In this document: piece by piece, positions 1-10,166 of the stretch
Position numbering within the stretch: position 1 is the first letter of the stretch
Layout: each line of letters starts with the position of its first letter
Assembly (NCBI RefSeq): GCF_018223745.1
Contig: NZ_CP073653.1
Span: 5,258,001 to 5,322,000 of the forward strand
DNA: 64,000 nucleotides
Direction: 5' to 3'
Source of the DNA: Clostridium beijerinckii
GTDB taxonomy: Bacteria > Bacillota > Clostridia > Clostridiales > Clostridiaceae
Translations under genes and position numbers: made by a program
The notes under the pieces: generated by a model
Database searches by the model: none
What the model was told of the DNA's origin: nothing
Seen by the model: only the letters and a program-made list of their open reading frames with translations

Positions 1-69
1 CCTCTATATGATACTTGTTTAAAATCAAATACATTTGTTTTAATTTGAACTCTTAATATTTTTAAAAAA

Positions 70-153
70 CACTAAGAGGAAAGCTAAACTAACTTTTCGC
101 TTGCCTAAATCTTTAATCAGACAAGCGAAAGTTGAAAAACCTCCCTCTTAGTG
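70..153. terminator. Two-stage hairpin, bidirectional terminator
   Basis: The outer arms CACTAAGAGG (70-79) and CCTCTTAGTG (144-153) pair perfectly. Inner arms at 91-103 and 122-133 pair with one bulged T. T-runs follow on both strands (six Ts on the minus side). It closes the 1053-aa surface-protein gene on the minus strand and probably also a plus-strand gene beyond the left edge. The rest of 1-326 holds nothing else I can identify. Confidence 0.7.
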
Positions 154-326
154 CCTTTTTGTATAGAAATTTCTAAATCCCTGTTATACACGTACGTATT
201 TGATTTGTAAATATAATCTTACATACACCAATCATAATTCCTTTAAAACTGTAGAAATAGCATAATCTTTATTTCTATGAGCTATATGTAATTAAAAGTC
301 ATAGCTTAACAAAACTATAAATATTT

Positions 327-3300
327 TTAGTACATAGCTCCATCCTGTCCAAATTTATATACACCATCATCAATATACATACTTTGATTCACAACCATTT
401 GTCCATTAGGAGTAAAGTAATACCATTTTCTATTTAAATTTAACCAGCCTTTTTTCATTACTCCATTTAACCCCAAGTAATACCAGCTATTATTTAAATT
501 CATCCATCCTTTTCTCATCTCTCCGTTTGTTGGATCTAGGTAATATGTTTGACCAGTCTTATCATCAACCTTCCAACCTGATGCTCTGTATCCTAAATTA
601 TTTAGGTAGTAGTACTTTCCGCCAGTAGATACCCATGCATTTTTAACTTGTCTGCTTTTTTTATCAAAGTATACTGGTTTCCCATTTACTGTTCCCCATT
701 CATCATACTTAGTTAAATCTACCCAACAATCATTGTAATCATCATAAAATTGATCATCATCACTGCTACTATCATTATTATTATCATCGTTATTCCAATC
801 AGAAGAGTCAACCCTATAAACTTCTAAAGTATAAGTTTTAGTCTCCTTGCCATCTTCAGATATAACCTCTATATCGATCTCCGTTTTCTGAGCTCCTTTA
901 AGGCTAACACTTATTGCAGAATCTGAATATTCCTCTCCATTAACACTAATTGTTGATTTGGAATCTTCTGCTATTGGAGTTACATTAATCTTAGATACAT
1001 TTTGATCAACTCGAACTTTAGTTATATCTTCTTTAGGATCAAATGTATAGTCTCCTTGGCTAAGAATAACATTTTTCAAATTCGCATTACTACCTTTTGA
1101 ATTGTTCTTAATTACAATGCTATATGTTTTACTAGTTTTCCCATCTTGTGCTGTTACAACTATGGTTATAGTTGTATTCCCATTTGTATTTAAAGGAATT
1201 TCATTTGATTCTCCAGAAGTTAAATCATAAGTTGCATCACTTCCATTAATACTTGCAATAATTGACTTAACATTATCATCTTGGGCTATTGCTGTTATCT
1301 TTTCAGTTGTATCTTCTTTTGCCACAGTAGTTGTATAATCTAATTTATCACTTGAAAATCCTGAATTCCCATCACTATCAGTTAAAGTATATCCTGAAAT
1401 TTTTAATGAATTTAATGAAGCATTGCTTGAACTTGCTCCTGGATCTGGTGTCACTTCACCTGTAAAATTTTCCGGAAGATAAAACACATAACTATCGCCT
1501 ACAGTATACGTACCAGTTTTGACTTTTACATCCTGACCATTCTCATCTTTCTTTATTTCAACCTTATCATAATATGCTTGAACAACCATTTTCTTTCTAC
1601 TATGAGCAATATTAACATTAAGGCTAGTACTTCTTAAAAGATCCTTATCAGGCAAATTATTTACTGATTCAGTGGCCTCCTCAAGATTAGTACTATTTAC
1701 ATCATCCGCAAAAAATACTTTTATATATTCATGCTTATCACTTTGATGACCTGTAAAAGAAACTATAACTGAATTTGCATTAGGCGACCCATAATACAAA
1801 TCATAACTACGCCTAGATAAAGTAAAACTAACTTCCCCATTATTCGCTTTAGTTACTCCTGGTTGTGTTAACACCACATCACTATTACTATCTGTAGTTT
1901 TACTAAATTCTAAATTCATTGTAAAGTTATTATCATTATTTATAACAACGACATCTAATAGATATCTCGCTAATATCTGTGATGAATTGGTTATATTTCC
2001 ATCTTTGCCCTCATAGGCATCTATCTGTATCTGATTATAATCTGAGCTCGTATCAAAATTAACATATTGTTTTCCATTTTTGAGCTGCGACTGTTCAGTT
2101 TTAGTCTTCCCTGATGAATCTTTATAATTATTAGTCACAGTATATGCTACATTGTTACTGGATTGAGATCTTATTAACGTAGGATTTATACTTATCATTC
2201 CTGCCCTTGAATCTACGTATATTTTTCCTTTATATTCCGAAAAACCAGACGTAGTTTTTGTGACAGTAAATGCCTTTCCAATATACGCTTTAACATCATC
2301 ATCGTCATTAAAATCAAGCTTTGTTATACCTGCATTTTTTAAGCTATAATCTTTCTCTGCATCTAATTTATTGTATCTAATTTCTACTGCATATGCCTTC
2401 GCTATCTTTACAGTAGAGCTACTGTCATTAGTAACTGAGTTTACCTTAATTACTATTAAATCTGACTTACTTCGATTTGATAAATCTCCAGATAATTTCT
2501 GTCCATTAAGACTGAAACTTCCATCAACAGCACGTATACCATTTTTATATAATTCAACACCTTTATCTAAATTAATCATATCTCCAAAAGTCATGATATA
2601 TTTTAATGCTGAAAGTGAATCTGGCACATCAAAATTATATCTTAATTTCATATTAGGATCTGGTGTCACCGTAGTCGAATATAAAAATGGCACTGTATTA
2701 TTTTCATTTTTTGTGGCATCTAAAATCTCATCTTTATCATTAAATGCATCTGCATCACCAACATAAGCTTTAAATGTCATTTCACTTATTTGGTTAGTTG
2801 CATAATCCTTACCATTCTCTATTGTTATTGTTTTTTCATATTTTGTAACTGTCTTTTCTCCAGCTGGATCCGGAGTTGCATCTTGTGTTACAGTTCCGTC
2901 AGAATTTTTAGTTTCTTTATATATTATTGACAAAGTTGTTATTTTAACTGAATATTTAATTTTATTAACACCTGCTGGTAAACCTGTTATCTTTACTCCT
3001 ATTCTTTCTGAATCATTTTCTACAGGAGTCGGCCCACCATTTCCAGTACTGTTACTATAACTTAAAGTTATTCCCATCCCTGCCACAGCATTTTGTCCGT
3101 CTGTATTGGCAGTCCCATCATCATTGATTAGTATAGCTTCATTTATAGCCTTAACAACTATTTCCTGCTTTGTTACTCCAGTAATTGATGATTTTGAATC
3201 TTTCGCCTGCTGTATCAATTCAGCTTGAGTCTTTTGAATATTTTTAAGAGATATATCAAAATTATCCTCAAGAGAATTAGCAGTATGTATCTCTTCTTGA

Positions 3301-3488
3301 GTAGTGCTATCTATTCTACTTGGAAGAGGTGTCATAGTTCCATCTAAATTTACTCTGCTAGCTGTAGCTTCTGCAGGTATATCATCCGCTTTTGCCACTT
3401 CTGAATTAAATCCAAGTGGTATAAGTGATATTATACTTGTAAATACCACTATTAGCGCTATAAACCTTTTTTTAATCTTGCTCATCAT
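327..3488 (-). CDS. Secreted choline-binding surface protein with cadherin-like domains (1053 aa)
   Basis: The predicted protein is exported and wall-anchored. A signal peptide (K/R-rich start, hydrophobic stretch, cleavage near AKA-DD) is followed by about 650 residues of Thr/Asp/Asn-rich beta sequence that I do not recognise. Two cadherin-like beta-sandwich domains follow at roughly 690-795 and 800-900, each ending in a TYxLxV/TYSIVI-type strand. After an Asp/Asn-rich linker come about six choline-binding repeats (GWxxxxxxWYYL pattern) to the C-terminus. I start at the ATG at 3488, which has AAGGAGG six bases upstream; a longer frame to 3521 lacks a ribosome site. A SigD-like promoter lies about 200 bases upstream. 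Probably an adhesin or wall-structure protein. The substrate is unknown, and choline as ligand is inferred from the repeat family. Confidence 0.88.
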   Translation of the reverse strand: MMSKIKKRFIALIVVFTSIISLIPLGFNSEVAKADDIPAEATASRVNLDGTMTPLPSRIDSTTQEEIHTANSLEDNFDISLKNIQKTQAELIQQAKDSKSSITGVTKQEIVVKAINEAILINDDGTANTDGQNAVAGMGITLSYSNSTGNGGPTPVENDSERIGVKITGLPAGVNKIKYSVKITTLSIIYKETKNSDGTVTQDATPDPAGEKTVTKYEKTITIENGKDYATNQISEMTFKAYVGDADAFNDKDEILDATKNENNTVPFLYSTTVTPDPNMKLRYNFDVPDSLSALKYIMTFGDMINLDKGVELYKNGIRAVDGSFSLNGQKLSGDLSNRSKSDLIVIKVNSVTNDSSSTVKIAKAYAVEIRYNKLDAEKDYSLKNAGITKLDFNDDDDVKAYIGKAFTVTKTTSGFSEYKGKIYVDSRAGMISINPTLIRSQSSNNVAYTVTNNYKDSSGKTKTEQSQLKNGKQYVNFDTSSDYNQIQIDAYEGKDGNITNSSQILARYLLDVVVINNDNNFTMNLEFSKTTDSNSDVVLTQPGVTKANNGEVSFTLSRRSYDLYYGSPNANSVIVSFTGHQSDKHEYIKVFFADDVNSTNLEEATESVNNLPDKDLLRSTSLNVNIAHSRKKMVVQAYYDKVEIKKDENGQDVKVKTGTYTVGDSYVFYLPENFTGEVTPDPGASSSNASLNSLKISGYTLTDSDGNSGFSSDKLDYTTTVAKEDTTEKITAIAQDDNVKSIIASINGSDATYDLTSGESNEIPLNTNGNTTITIVVTAQDGKTSKTYSIVIKNNSKGSNANLKNVILSQGDYTFDPKEDITKVRVDQNVSKINVTPIAEDSKSTISVNGEEYSDSAISVSLKGAQKTEIDIEVISEDGKETKTYTLEVYRVDSSDWNNDDNNNDSSSDDDQFYDDYNDCWVDLTKYDEWGTVNGKPVYFDKKSRQVKNAWVSTGGKYYYLNNLGYRASGWKVDDKTGQTYYLDPTNGEMRKGWMNLNNSWYYLGLNGVMKKGWLNLNRKWYYFTPNGQMVVNQSMYIDDGVYKFGQDGAMY

Positions 3489-3687
3489 TCTCGTCCTCCT
3501 TAAATTGTGCTTCAAATTCAAAATTTAGTTTATATATAGCCGCTCGCCTATTTATCTCATCATATTAAGACATATCTTAGAATTATATTAAATAAAAAAT
3601 ATCTAAATTTATATAAATCCCTTATGTGTTAATATGTTATAATAAATTACTATTATTTTACTAATTTTAAATACATTCCATTATTTA

Positions 3688-3714
3688 TTATCGAATCATT
3701 TCCTTGTGCCTTTA
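3688..3714 (-). promoter_or_regulatory. SigD (sigma-28)-type promoter
   Basis: Read on the minus strand this is TAAA, 15 bases, TTCGATAA, matching the Bacillus SigD pattern TAAA-N15-GCCGATAA except for the first two bases of the -10 box. The 14-base core TTCGATAATAAATA also occurs upstream of the genes starting at 44543 and 51034. The implied 5' leader is about 190 bases. Confidence 0.65.
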
Positions 3715-3825
3715 GACATTTATATCCTTTATATGAATGTATTAAGGCGTATTCATTAAATTTACCTAAAAATCATATAATATAAAATAATGAATAATCT
3801 TATATTAATATCTAAATAAAAAATA

Positions 3826-3867
3826 ACCTTCCATAATATAATACAGCAGTTATATATTATGGAAGGT
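3826..3867 (-). terminator. Intrinsic terminator
   Basis: A perfect 15-bp stem (ACCTTCCATAATATA at 3826-3840, its complement at 3853-3867) lies about 50 bases downstream of the 132-aa membrane protein. A T-rich tract follows on the minus strand. Confidence 0.75.
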
Positions 3868-3917
3868 ACTTTTATTAAACTTCTATAATCTTATTCATAT
3901 TCCCTAAATGAAACACT

Positions 3918-4316
3918 TTATGATTTTCCTTTAAACGAACTATTACATTTCGGACATGTAATAGAAATTTTTCCTTTTCCTCTTGGCACTCTTAATTTTT
4001 GCTTACAATTTGAGCAAGTGTAATATTTATAGTTTTTTAATGTTTTTATTCTATTTATATTATTCTTGAACCACATTACTATGTTATTTTTAATTTTTAA
4101 ATACTTATAATTCTCATTTCTTCTCTTATATATATTTCTTGAAAATATCCTAAACATACATATAATAACAGGAATATATGCTAATATTGTTAAAAATCTT
4201 AAATCCTTTGGTACGAAATTCATTATCAACAGTAGTATAAAAGATAAAATAAGTAATGCTTTAGATAATTCATCTCCACCATATCTTCCAAACATAAATC
4301 TTCTTAACCTATCCAT
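3918..4316 (-). CDS. Small membrane protein with C-terminal zinc ribbon (132 aa)
   Basis: A short basic N-terminus is followed by two hydrophobic segments (about 17-36 and 40-60) and a basic linker. The C-terminal domain has two CxxC knuckles (CSNC and CPKC) separated by about 20 residues, as in a zinc ribbon, so the protein likely binds one zinc on the cytoplasmic side. Proteins of this design occur widely in clostridia without an assigned function. The ATG at 4316 sits eight bases after GAGAGG; an upstream GTG at 4325 overlaps the ribosome site and is less likely. It is a single gene with its own terminator, lying between two wall-protein genes on the same strand. Confidence 0.75.
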   Translation of the reverse strand: MDRLRRFMFGRYGGDELSKALLILSFILLLIMNFVPKDLRFLTILAYIPVIICMFRIFSRNIYKRRNENYKYLKIKNNIVMWFKNNINRIKTLKNYKYYTCSNCKQKLRVPRGKGKISITCPKCNSSFKGKS

Positions 4317-4505
4317 GGACTTCACCTCTCTTGAATTCTATTAATATAAAATATAGTATAATTAATAAGATCTATCAACATTTATATTATTAATAATCCA
4401 TTAATTTTTTATGATATACATTCGTAATCAAATCCTGCAAAATTTTACAACCTATTAGTTTAAATATGAACTCACTTCTTTACTGTAAGTATTATTATAA
4501 AAAAT

Positions 4506-4543
4506 AATACAATATACCAAATATTATATCAGTATATTGTATT
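4506..4543 (-). terminator. Intrinsic terminator
   Basis: A 12-bp perfect stem (AATACAATATAC and GTATATTGTATT) lies downstream of the first autolysin gene. Confidence 0.6.
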
Positions 4544-4607
4544 AAAACTTTTCTCACTATATTTTTATAGCTATTAAATTGCCAATTCTGTTCAGCAGTA
4601 AAATCAT

Positions 4608-6593
4608 TTAAATTATTGTTGAAACTGCATTAGCAATTGCTGTTGCTTCTACATCTTGATATGATGAATCTGCACATTTTTTAGCTTCATCTGTATTTGT
4701 TATAAATCCTAATTCAACTAAAACAGCTGGCATTGTAGTATTTCTGCATACAAATAAATTACCATCTTTAGCACCTCTATTTATAGCTCCTGTACTATTT
4801 GTAAGAGATGATGCTATAGATGAAGCTACATTCATACTTTTGGAAAGCCTATCGTAACTATATCCACCACCAAAACTTTCATCTTGTGATTTTGAACTGT
4901 AATAAACTTCAACTCCTCTTGCAGATTCTGCATCAGCTGAATTGTGATGCAAACTTATAAATAGATCAGCCTTTGAATTATTTGCTATATTAACTCTATT
5001 AGTAAGGCTTTGATTAACTTCTAAGACTTCTCTATCAGATGATTTCCTAGTCATGATTACTGTATATCCATTTGCCTCAAGCTTTTCTTTTAACTTATCC
5101 GCAACCTGCATATTTAAATCTCTTTCAGAATATGTAATGCCATTATTAGTTGAATATGCGCCATCATCACCGCCAAAGTTATGCCCCGGATCTATAACGA
5201 TGACTTTACCGTTTGTACTTCCAGGCATTCTATCTCCTCTTTTTCCATCTTCACCTATCTGCCATCCATTTATAACTGTATTCTTAGCCATTGCTCCTGA
5301 AACAGGCAATAAATAATAATAGGCATTTCCAGATAAAATCCAGCCTGTTGCCATCGTGCCATTACTTCTTAAATAGTACCATGTTCCATTAAGCTGAAGC
5401 CAATTTGTCGCCATAACTCCATTGGAATACAAATAGTACCAGCTTCCATCTGGCTTAATCCATCCAGTCAGCATACTTCCATCACTATTGAAATAATACC
5501 ATTGTCCACTAATTGAAACCCATCCAGTCTTCATTGCCCCACTTGAATCTAAAAAATATTTCCTACCATCAATCAAGTTAAATCCAGTAATCATACTTCC
5601 ATCTCCTTGAAGATAGTACCACTTATTGCTATCTTTTATCCATCCAAGCTGCATTGCTCCACTTGATTTAAAGTAATACCATTTTCCTCTTAAAAGGCTC
5701 CAGCCTTTTGCCATACTTCCATCACTATATAAGTAATACCAGTTACCATCAGGCTTAATCCACCCAGTAACTTTAGATCCATCTGAGTTGTAGTAGTACC
5801 AATTTCCATTTCCAAATCTCCAACCTATTGATGAAGAAATACCTTTACTACCATCCGGCGATGCTGGGATTGGCTTGGTTGCTTCCATTCCACTTGGAAC
5901 TGTTGTATTTGTTTGAGGCTTATCAGTTCCTACAGTTTTGCCTGAGTCGTTATCACTACCAGAATTTTTAGAAGTGTCATTATCTGATTTTGATACAATT
6001 CCTGCTGATACTAATAAATCATTATATAATTGATTAACCTCTTCTCCATATGTAAGACTTGGAGCCCACTTTCCACCTAAAGCATTTACCGTTACTACTG
6101 TACCTTTTATGGTAATAAAATCCCTTGGGTCATATGAATCACTCCTTGGATATCCATCTACACCTGCATAAAGTGCTAGATGGTCTAAATGAGCTTGAAC
6201 GCCTTCATCCCATGTGTTGAATTTTTGATGAGCATTTGGATCATTATCCAATCCACCAGCACTTATTTTCAATCCACATGGATTATGGTAGCTTTCATTT
6301 ATAACTCCTCCAAATTTACCATATCCTGTTTCCTTTGCAGCTTGCACATATGCCACAGCTGGATTAACATTTCCATGCTCTGGCGAATACTTCCAATATA
6401 ACTTTGCCAGATTAATAAACGCATCTGTTGCACCTTTTGATTTAGCCCATTGTTCAGCCTGTTTTGCTGTTACTTTCGTCTCTGATACTATCTTAATATC
6501 AGTGATAGCAGCTTTTACGCTAGTAATAGGAATTAATATTAAAACTATCACAAAAGCAAAAAATAATGTAGTCGATCTCTTAATAGCCTTCAA
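4608..6593 (-). CDS. Bifunctional choline-binding autolysin: glucosaminidase plus amidase (661 aa)
   Basis: Secreted peptidoglycan hydrolase with two catalytic domains around a choline-binding core. A signal peptide (1-28) leads to a GH73-like N-acetylglucosaminidase domain at about 35-200, with QAAKETGYGKF carrying the likely catalytic Glu. About nine choline-binding repeats span 255-450. The C-terminal Amidase_3 domain (465-660) shows the zinc ligands in DPGHN, YSERDLN and SLHHNS and the catalytic Glu in VELGF. It would cut both the glycan chain and the MurNAc-L-Ala bond. The start is TTG at 6593, preceded by GGGGG; no ATG fits. It is paralogous to the next gene upstream (7059-9329). A partial SigD-like -10 box lies about 150 bases upstream. 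Likely role: daughter-cell separation and wall turnover. Confidence 0.92.
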   Translation of the reverse strand: MKAIKRSTTLFFAFVIVLILIPITSVKAAITDIKIVSETKVTAKQAEQWAKSKGATDAFINLAKLYWKYSPEHGNVNPAVAYVQAAKETGYGKFGGVINESYHNPCGLKISAGGLDNDPNAHQKFNTWDEGVQAHLDHLALYAGVDGYPRSDSYDPRDFITIKGTVVTVNALGGKWAPSLTYGEEVNQLYNDLLVSAGIVSKSDNDTSKNSGSDNDSGKTVGTDKPQTNTTVPSGMEATKPIPASPDGSKGISSSIGWRFGNGNWYYYNSDGSKVTGWIKPDGNWYYLYSDGSMAKGWSLLRGKWYYFKSSGAMQLGWIKDSNKWYYLQGDGSMITGFNLIDGRKYFLDSSGAMKTGWVSISGQWYYFNSDGSMLTGWIKPDGSWYYLYSNGVMATNWLQLNGTWYYLRSNGTMATGWILSGNAYYYLLPVSGAMAKNTVINGWQIGEDGKRGDRMPGSTNGKVIVIDPGHNFGGDDGAYSTNNGITYSERDLNMQVADKLKEKLEANGYTVIMTRKSSDREVLEVNQSLTNRVNIANNSKADLFISLHHNSADAESARGVEVYYSSKSQDESFGGGYSYDRLSKSMNVASSIASSLTNSTGAINRGAKDGNLFVCRNTTMPAVLVELGFITNTDEAKKCADSSYQDVEATAIANAVSTII

Positions 6594-6743
6594 AACAGCT
6601 TTCCCCCGTTCTATTTAGTTCTAAAGAACAAAAATTATATAGACAAATTTTCCCTAAAAGTAGTTTGCCTATTATATAGTACAAGCTTTTATTCTATTTT
6701 AGGTACTAATATATCCAATTATATGGCACTATCTTAAGGAAAA

Positions 6744-6766
6744 TTATCGAATATAATCATAAACTT
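6744..6766 (-). promoter_or_regulatory. Possible SigD-type -10 box
   Basis: TTCGATAAT on the minus strand, about 150 bases before the 661-aa autolysin. The -35 TAAA is not present at 15 bases (only a CTAA nearby), so this is weaker than the other three sites. Confidence 0.3.
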
Positions 6767-6901
6767 AGCAACAAGGCTACATAAATTTACATTTTTTATA
6801 TTCTTTAATTATACAATTCGCTAAATATTAGTCTTACTAATAATAAATGCTTTTACTAAAACCAACGATTTTGCTAATACATACTCTGATAAATAGATAA
6901 A

Positions 6902-6938
6902 AACCTTGAAATGTTATTGAATAACACTTCAAAGCCTT
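6902..6938 (-). terminator. Intrinsic terminator
   Basis: Near-perfect stem of about 17 bp around a one-base centre (AACCTTGAAATGTTATT with AATAACACTTCAAAGCCTT), with a T-tract on the minus strand. It lies downstream of the 756-aa autolysin and separates the two autolysin transcripts. Confidence 0.6.
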
Positions 6939-7058
6939 TATTTAATACTTATCTACTGTAAATTTTGTAATTATAATATACATATTGATGGTATGAACTC
7001 AACTATATCCAACTTTAGTTTTCTCCCTGGATCTTAGTTAATTTAATACAATTAAATT

Positions 7059-9329
7059 TTAAATATTACCAGCGATAACTTCTGCTATTGCTTGAGCTAC
7101 CTTTTTTTGACTAGCTGGATCAGCGCATCTTGCTGCTTCTTCTTTATTGGTTATAAATCCAACTTCAACTAAAACTGCTGGTATATTGGTATTTCTACAT
7201 ACAAATAAATTTTGTTCCTGTCCACCTCTATTATTTAAGCCAAGCTTATTAGCAATATTATTATTTATAAGAGTTGCCATTTGCTTACTTCTTTCTATTC
7301 TATTGCTATCTAGTTTTCCCCCAAACTTAGAGTCTTGGGCTTCTGAACTATAAAGAGTCAGAACGCCTTTCGCTGTCTCCCCAGCTGAATTATGATGTAC
7401 GCTTATAAAGAAATCTGCATTAGCATTATTTGCAACATCAACCCTATGAGTAAGACTCGCAACTAATGAGCCATATGAAGGCTGCTCACCAAGATTTCTC
7501 GTCATTATCACATTATATCCTCTATTTTGAAGTTCTGTCTTTAACTTATCTGCAACTTGCATATTTAGAACTGTTTCACTGTAAGTAACTCCATCAATAG
7601 TGCTTTCAGCACCGTAATCTTTGCCATAATCATGTCCTGGATCTATTACTATAGTCTTTTTACCATTTGAAGAATTACTTCCTGCTGAAGGGCTATTTCC
7701 TGAATTATCTTCATCGTCTTGATCTGTTGGAGTATTATTTCCTGAACTATCTTCATCATTTTGATTAGATGAAGCCTGCTTTTTCCCATCAGAGCCAATC
7801 TTAAATCCATCTATTGTTGTATTAGTAACCATTCTTCCTGTTGAAGTATCTAGGTAATACGAATCTCCATTAGATGTAACCCATCCTGTCGCCATTGTAC
7901 CACTGTCTTTTAAATAATACCACGCTCCACCAAGATTAATCCATCCTTTCGCCATAGCTCCGGTTTCATACAAATAATAGTAAGTTCCATTATCAATAAT
8001 CCATCCTGATGCCATGCTGCCATCTGTATTAAAGTAATACCAGTAATTGTTCAATTTCATCCAACCAGTAGTCATGGTTCCGTTATCATTAAACATATAC
8101 TTCTTATTGTCTATATTTTTAAGACCAGTTACCATGCTTCCATCGCCTTGAAGATAATACCACTTAGCATTTTCCTTGAACCATCCAGTTTTTATCTTTC
8201 CACTTTTCTCAAAGTAATACCACTTATTATTTATCTTTGTCCAACCATTATAAGTAGCCATAGCTCCAGAATCATTTAGATAATATAATCCTGATCCATC
8301 AAATTGAAATCCAGTTTCCATGACACCTGAATCCTTTAGTAAATACCAGTTATTATCTACTTGCCTCCAACCTTTTGCCATAGCACCTGATTTATCTATA
8401 TAGTACCATGTTCCATTATCTTTTATCCAGCCAGTTGTCATTTTACCATCTTCATCATTTAAGTAATACCAATTTTTATCTGGTTTAATCCAACCGACTG
8501 CTTTGGTAGTATCTGATTTGTAGTAATACCAAGCTCCATTCTCATACTTCCAACCAATATTTGATGTTATACTAACACTATTGTCTACAGTATCATTTGA
8601 GCTTTGAGGTTTATTCTCTGTAATAATATCAGATGCATTTGGTGCGCTAGGCTTACTTTCAGGAGTTGCTGGATTTGGTGACGCATTTGATGGTTGATTA
8701 TCTGGAGTTTTACCATTATCTTTTGGATAATCTATTCCAGCATAATCCATTAAATTTTTGTATAATGCATTAACTTCTTCTCCATATGTAGCACTAGGTG
8801 CCCACTTTCCACCCAAAGAATTTACCGTAGTTGCTTTACCCTTAATTGTCACAAAATGTCTTGGATCATACGTATCTTTTCTTGGATATCCATCTGCTCC
8901 TGCATATAGAGCCAAATGATCCAAATGTGCTTGTACACCTTCATCCCAACTTTCAAATTTTTGATGTGCATTTTTATCAGTATCGCCTCCACCAGATGGA
9001 TTTTTAAGTCCACATGGATTGTGATAACTTTCATCTAGAACACCACCAAAATTACCATATCCAGTCTCTTTTGCCGCTTGTACATATGCGATTGCTGGAT
9101 TTACATCACCATGTTCTGATGCGTATTTGAAGTAGAGATCTGCTAAATCAGCAAAAGTATCTGTTGCTCCTTTAGATTTAGCCCAACTTTTTGCTTGCTT
9201 TGCAGTAACCTTACTTTCTGAAATTATTTTAAAATCAGTAGTTGCCGCTTGTGCACTTAATCCTGGAATTAAACTTAATACAACTGCAAATGCCAAAGCA
9301 AATGTTGTAAATTTCTTTTTAATATTCAA
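7059..9329 (-). CDS. Bifunctional choline-binding autolysin: glucosaminidase plus amidase (756 aa)
   Basis: Tandem paralogue of the 661-aa autolysin with the same order: signal peptide, GH73-like domain (about 30-200, QAAKETGYGNF), Pro/Ser/Asn-rich linker, about twelve choline-binding repeats (265-530), an Asp/Ser/Gly-rich linker, and Amidase_3 (575-755). Amidase motifs are DPGHD, YSETVLN, SVHHNS and VEVGF. It differs mainly in more repeats and longer linkers. I place the start at TTG 9329, nine bases after AGGAGGTGG; the open frame to 9365 would put the ribosome site inside the protein. TTG starts in both paralogues suggest translation is deliberately moderate. It likely acts at the wall with the neighbouring paralogue. 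Confidence 0.91.
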   Translation of the reverse strand: MNIKKKFTTFALAFAVVLSLIPGLSAQAATTDFKIISESKVTAKQAKSWAKSKGATDTFADLADLYFKYASEHGDVNPAIAYVQAAKETGYGNFGGVLDESYHNPCGLKNPSGGGDTDKNAHQKFESWDEGVQAHLDHLALYAGADGYPRKDTYDPRHFVTIKGKATTVNSLGGKWAPSATYGEEVNALYKNLMDYAGIDYPKDNGKTPDNQPSNASPNPATPESKPSAPNASDIITENKPQSSNDTVDNSVSITSNIGWKYENGAWYYYKSDTTKAVGWIKPDKNWYYLNDEDGKMTTGWIKDNGTWYYIDKSGAMAKGWRQVDNNWYLLKDSGVMETGFQFDGSGLYYLNDSGAMATYNGWTKINNKWYYFEKSGKIKTGWFKENAKWYYLQGDGSMVTGLKNIDNKKYMFNDNGTMTTGWMKLNNYWYYFNTDGSMASGWIIDNGTYYYLYETGAMAKGWINLGGAWYYLKDSGTMATGWVTSNGDSYYLDTSTGRMVTNTTIDGFKIGSDGKKQASSNQNDEDSSGNNTPTDQDDEDNSGNSPSAGSNSSNGKKTIVIDPGHDYGKDYGAESTIDGVTYSETVLNMQVADKLKTELQNRGYNVIMTRNLGEQPSYGSLVASLTHRVDVANNANADFFISVHHNSAGETAKGVLTLYSSEAQDSKFGGKLDSNRIERSKQMATLINNNIANKLGLNNRGGQEQNLFVCRNTNIPAVLVEVGFITNKEEAARCADPASQKKVAQAIAEVIAGNI

Positions 9330-9632
9330 AACAGTGTGCCACCTCCTTACATTTGATTTTAACAAAAAACGTCATGGCATTAAAGGCAAATTTGAAAAAA
9401 TGTGGACTTTTTTAGAATAAAACCACAGTTATTGTTTTTTATCAATAAATTTCATAGCTTTAATCAATTTTTAATATGTAAATGTGTTAATTAATTACAA
9501 TCATATATCTGTTTTATAGTAAAATTATATCTAGAGTTCTAATAAAACACATTATCAAATATGCTTAGAATATATAAGCTGAATTATAATGTATATATAT
9601 CTTCAAACAAAAATATTTTATTGCGCATAATT

Positions 9633-9662
9633 AAAAGAGAGCCTGTTTTAGTGCTCTCTTTT
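9633..9662 (-). terminator. Intrinsic terminator overlapping a stop codon
   Basis: AAAAGAGAGC and GCTCTCTTTT form a 10-bp stem. The hairpin starts within the stop codon of the 108-aa Cys-rich protein. The gap from 9330 to 9632 holds nothing else I can support. Confidence 0.7.
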
Positions 9663-9987
9663 AGTGACTATGGTGTCTCCTACAACCTGCAAGATCACTC
9701 TTACAGTCATTTAGGTTGTCTATTAAATTGTCTACTAATTTATCTGTAAGACACATTTGGTTACATAACAGCTTTTCGTTAGTATTGATTAAATGACAAA
9801 TAAAATTTTGGTTAGTAAATGCATATAGAAATAATAGTACCGTTACTAAACGACTTAATACGGCTTCTTGATTTCCTACAACCATTGTAGACAAAGTTAG
9901 GTCACTAATTGGTTCATTACAATTTGCTCCAAGAGTGTTTGCTCCGGGACTTTCAAAGCCAGGATCACAATAGTTACAGTTACTCAT
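9661..9987 (-). CDS. Small Cys/His-rich hypothetical protein (108 aa)
   Basis: I do not recognise the family. It begins MSNCNYCDPGFESPG, has a hydrophobic middle (about 45-60, VLSRLVTVLLFLYAF), further Cys residues around 65-80, and ends CRRHHSH. There is no signal peptide. The ATG at 9987 follows GGAGAGG; the longer open frame to 10089 runs through Tyr-rich, non-coding-like sequence and lacks a ribosome site. A terminator lies directly at the stop, so it is monocistronic. Cys and His at both ends suggest metal binding or disulfide cross-linking, as in many small spore-layer proteins, but that is only a guess. Confidence 0.6.
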   Translation of the reverse strand: MSNCNYCDPGFESPGANTLGANCNEPISDLTLSTMVVGNQEAVLSRLVTVLLFLYAFTNQNFICHLINTNEKLLCNQMCLTDKLVDNLIDNLNDCKSDLAGCRRHHSH

Positions 9988-10166
9988 TCTCTTCCTCTCC
10001 ATGTACAAAGATTTTATATAATAATAATATGAGTAATCTTGTCGTTTTGTTACTTTATAAATAAAAGTATTATTATTTAATAAATACATAATAATAATTT
10101 GAACAATATATTTTATCAGAAGTATAGATTATAACTGCTAGATATGTTAGATCGAAAGGAGAATTT

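Noticed and set aside
9433..9470. SigD-like promoter before the 756-aa autolysin
   Set aside because: A TAAA and a GATAA are present but the spacing is about 12 rather than 15 and the CG of the -10 box is missing.
9988..10089. N-terminal extension of the 108-aa Cys-rich protein
   Set aside because: Tyr-rich, no ribosome site, whereas GGAGAGG lies correctly before ATG 9987.
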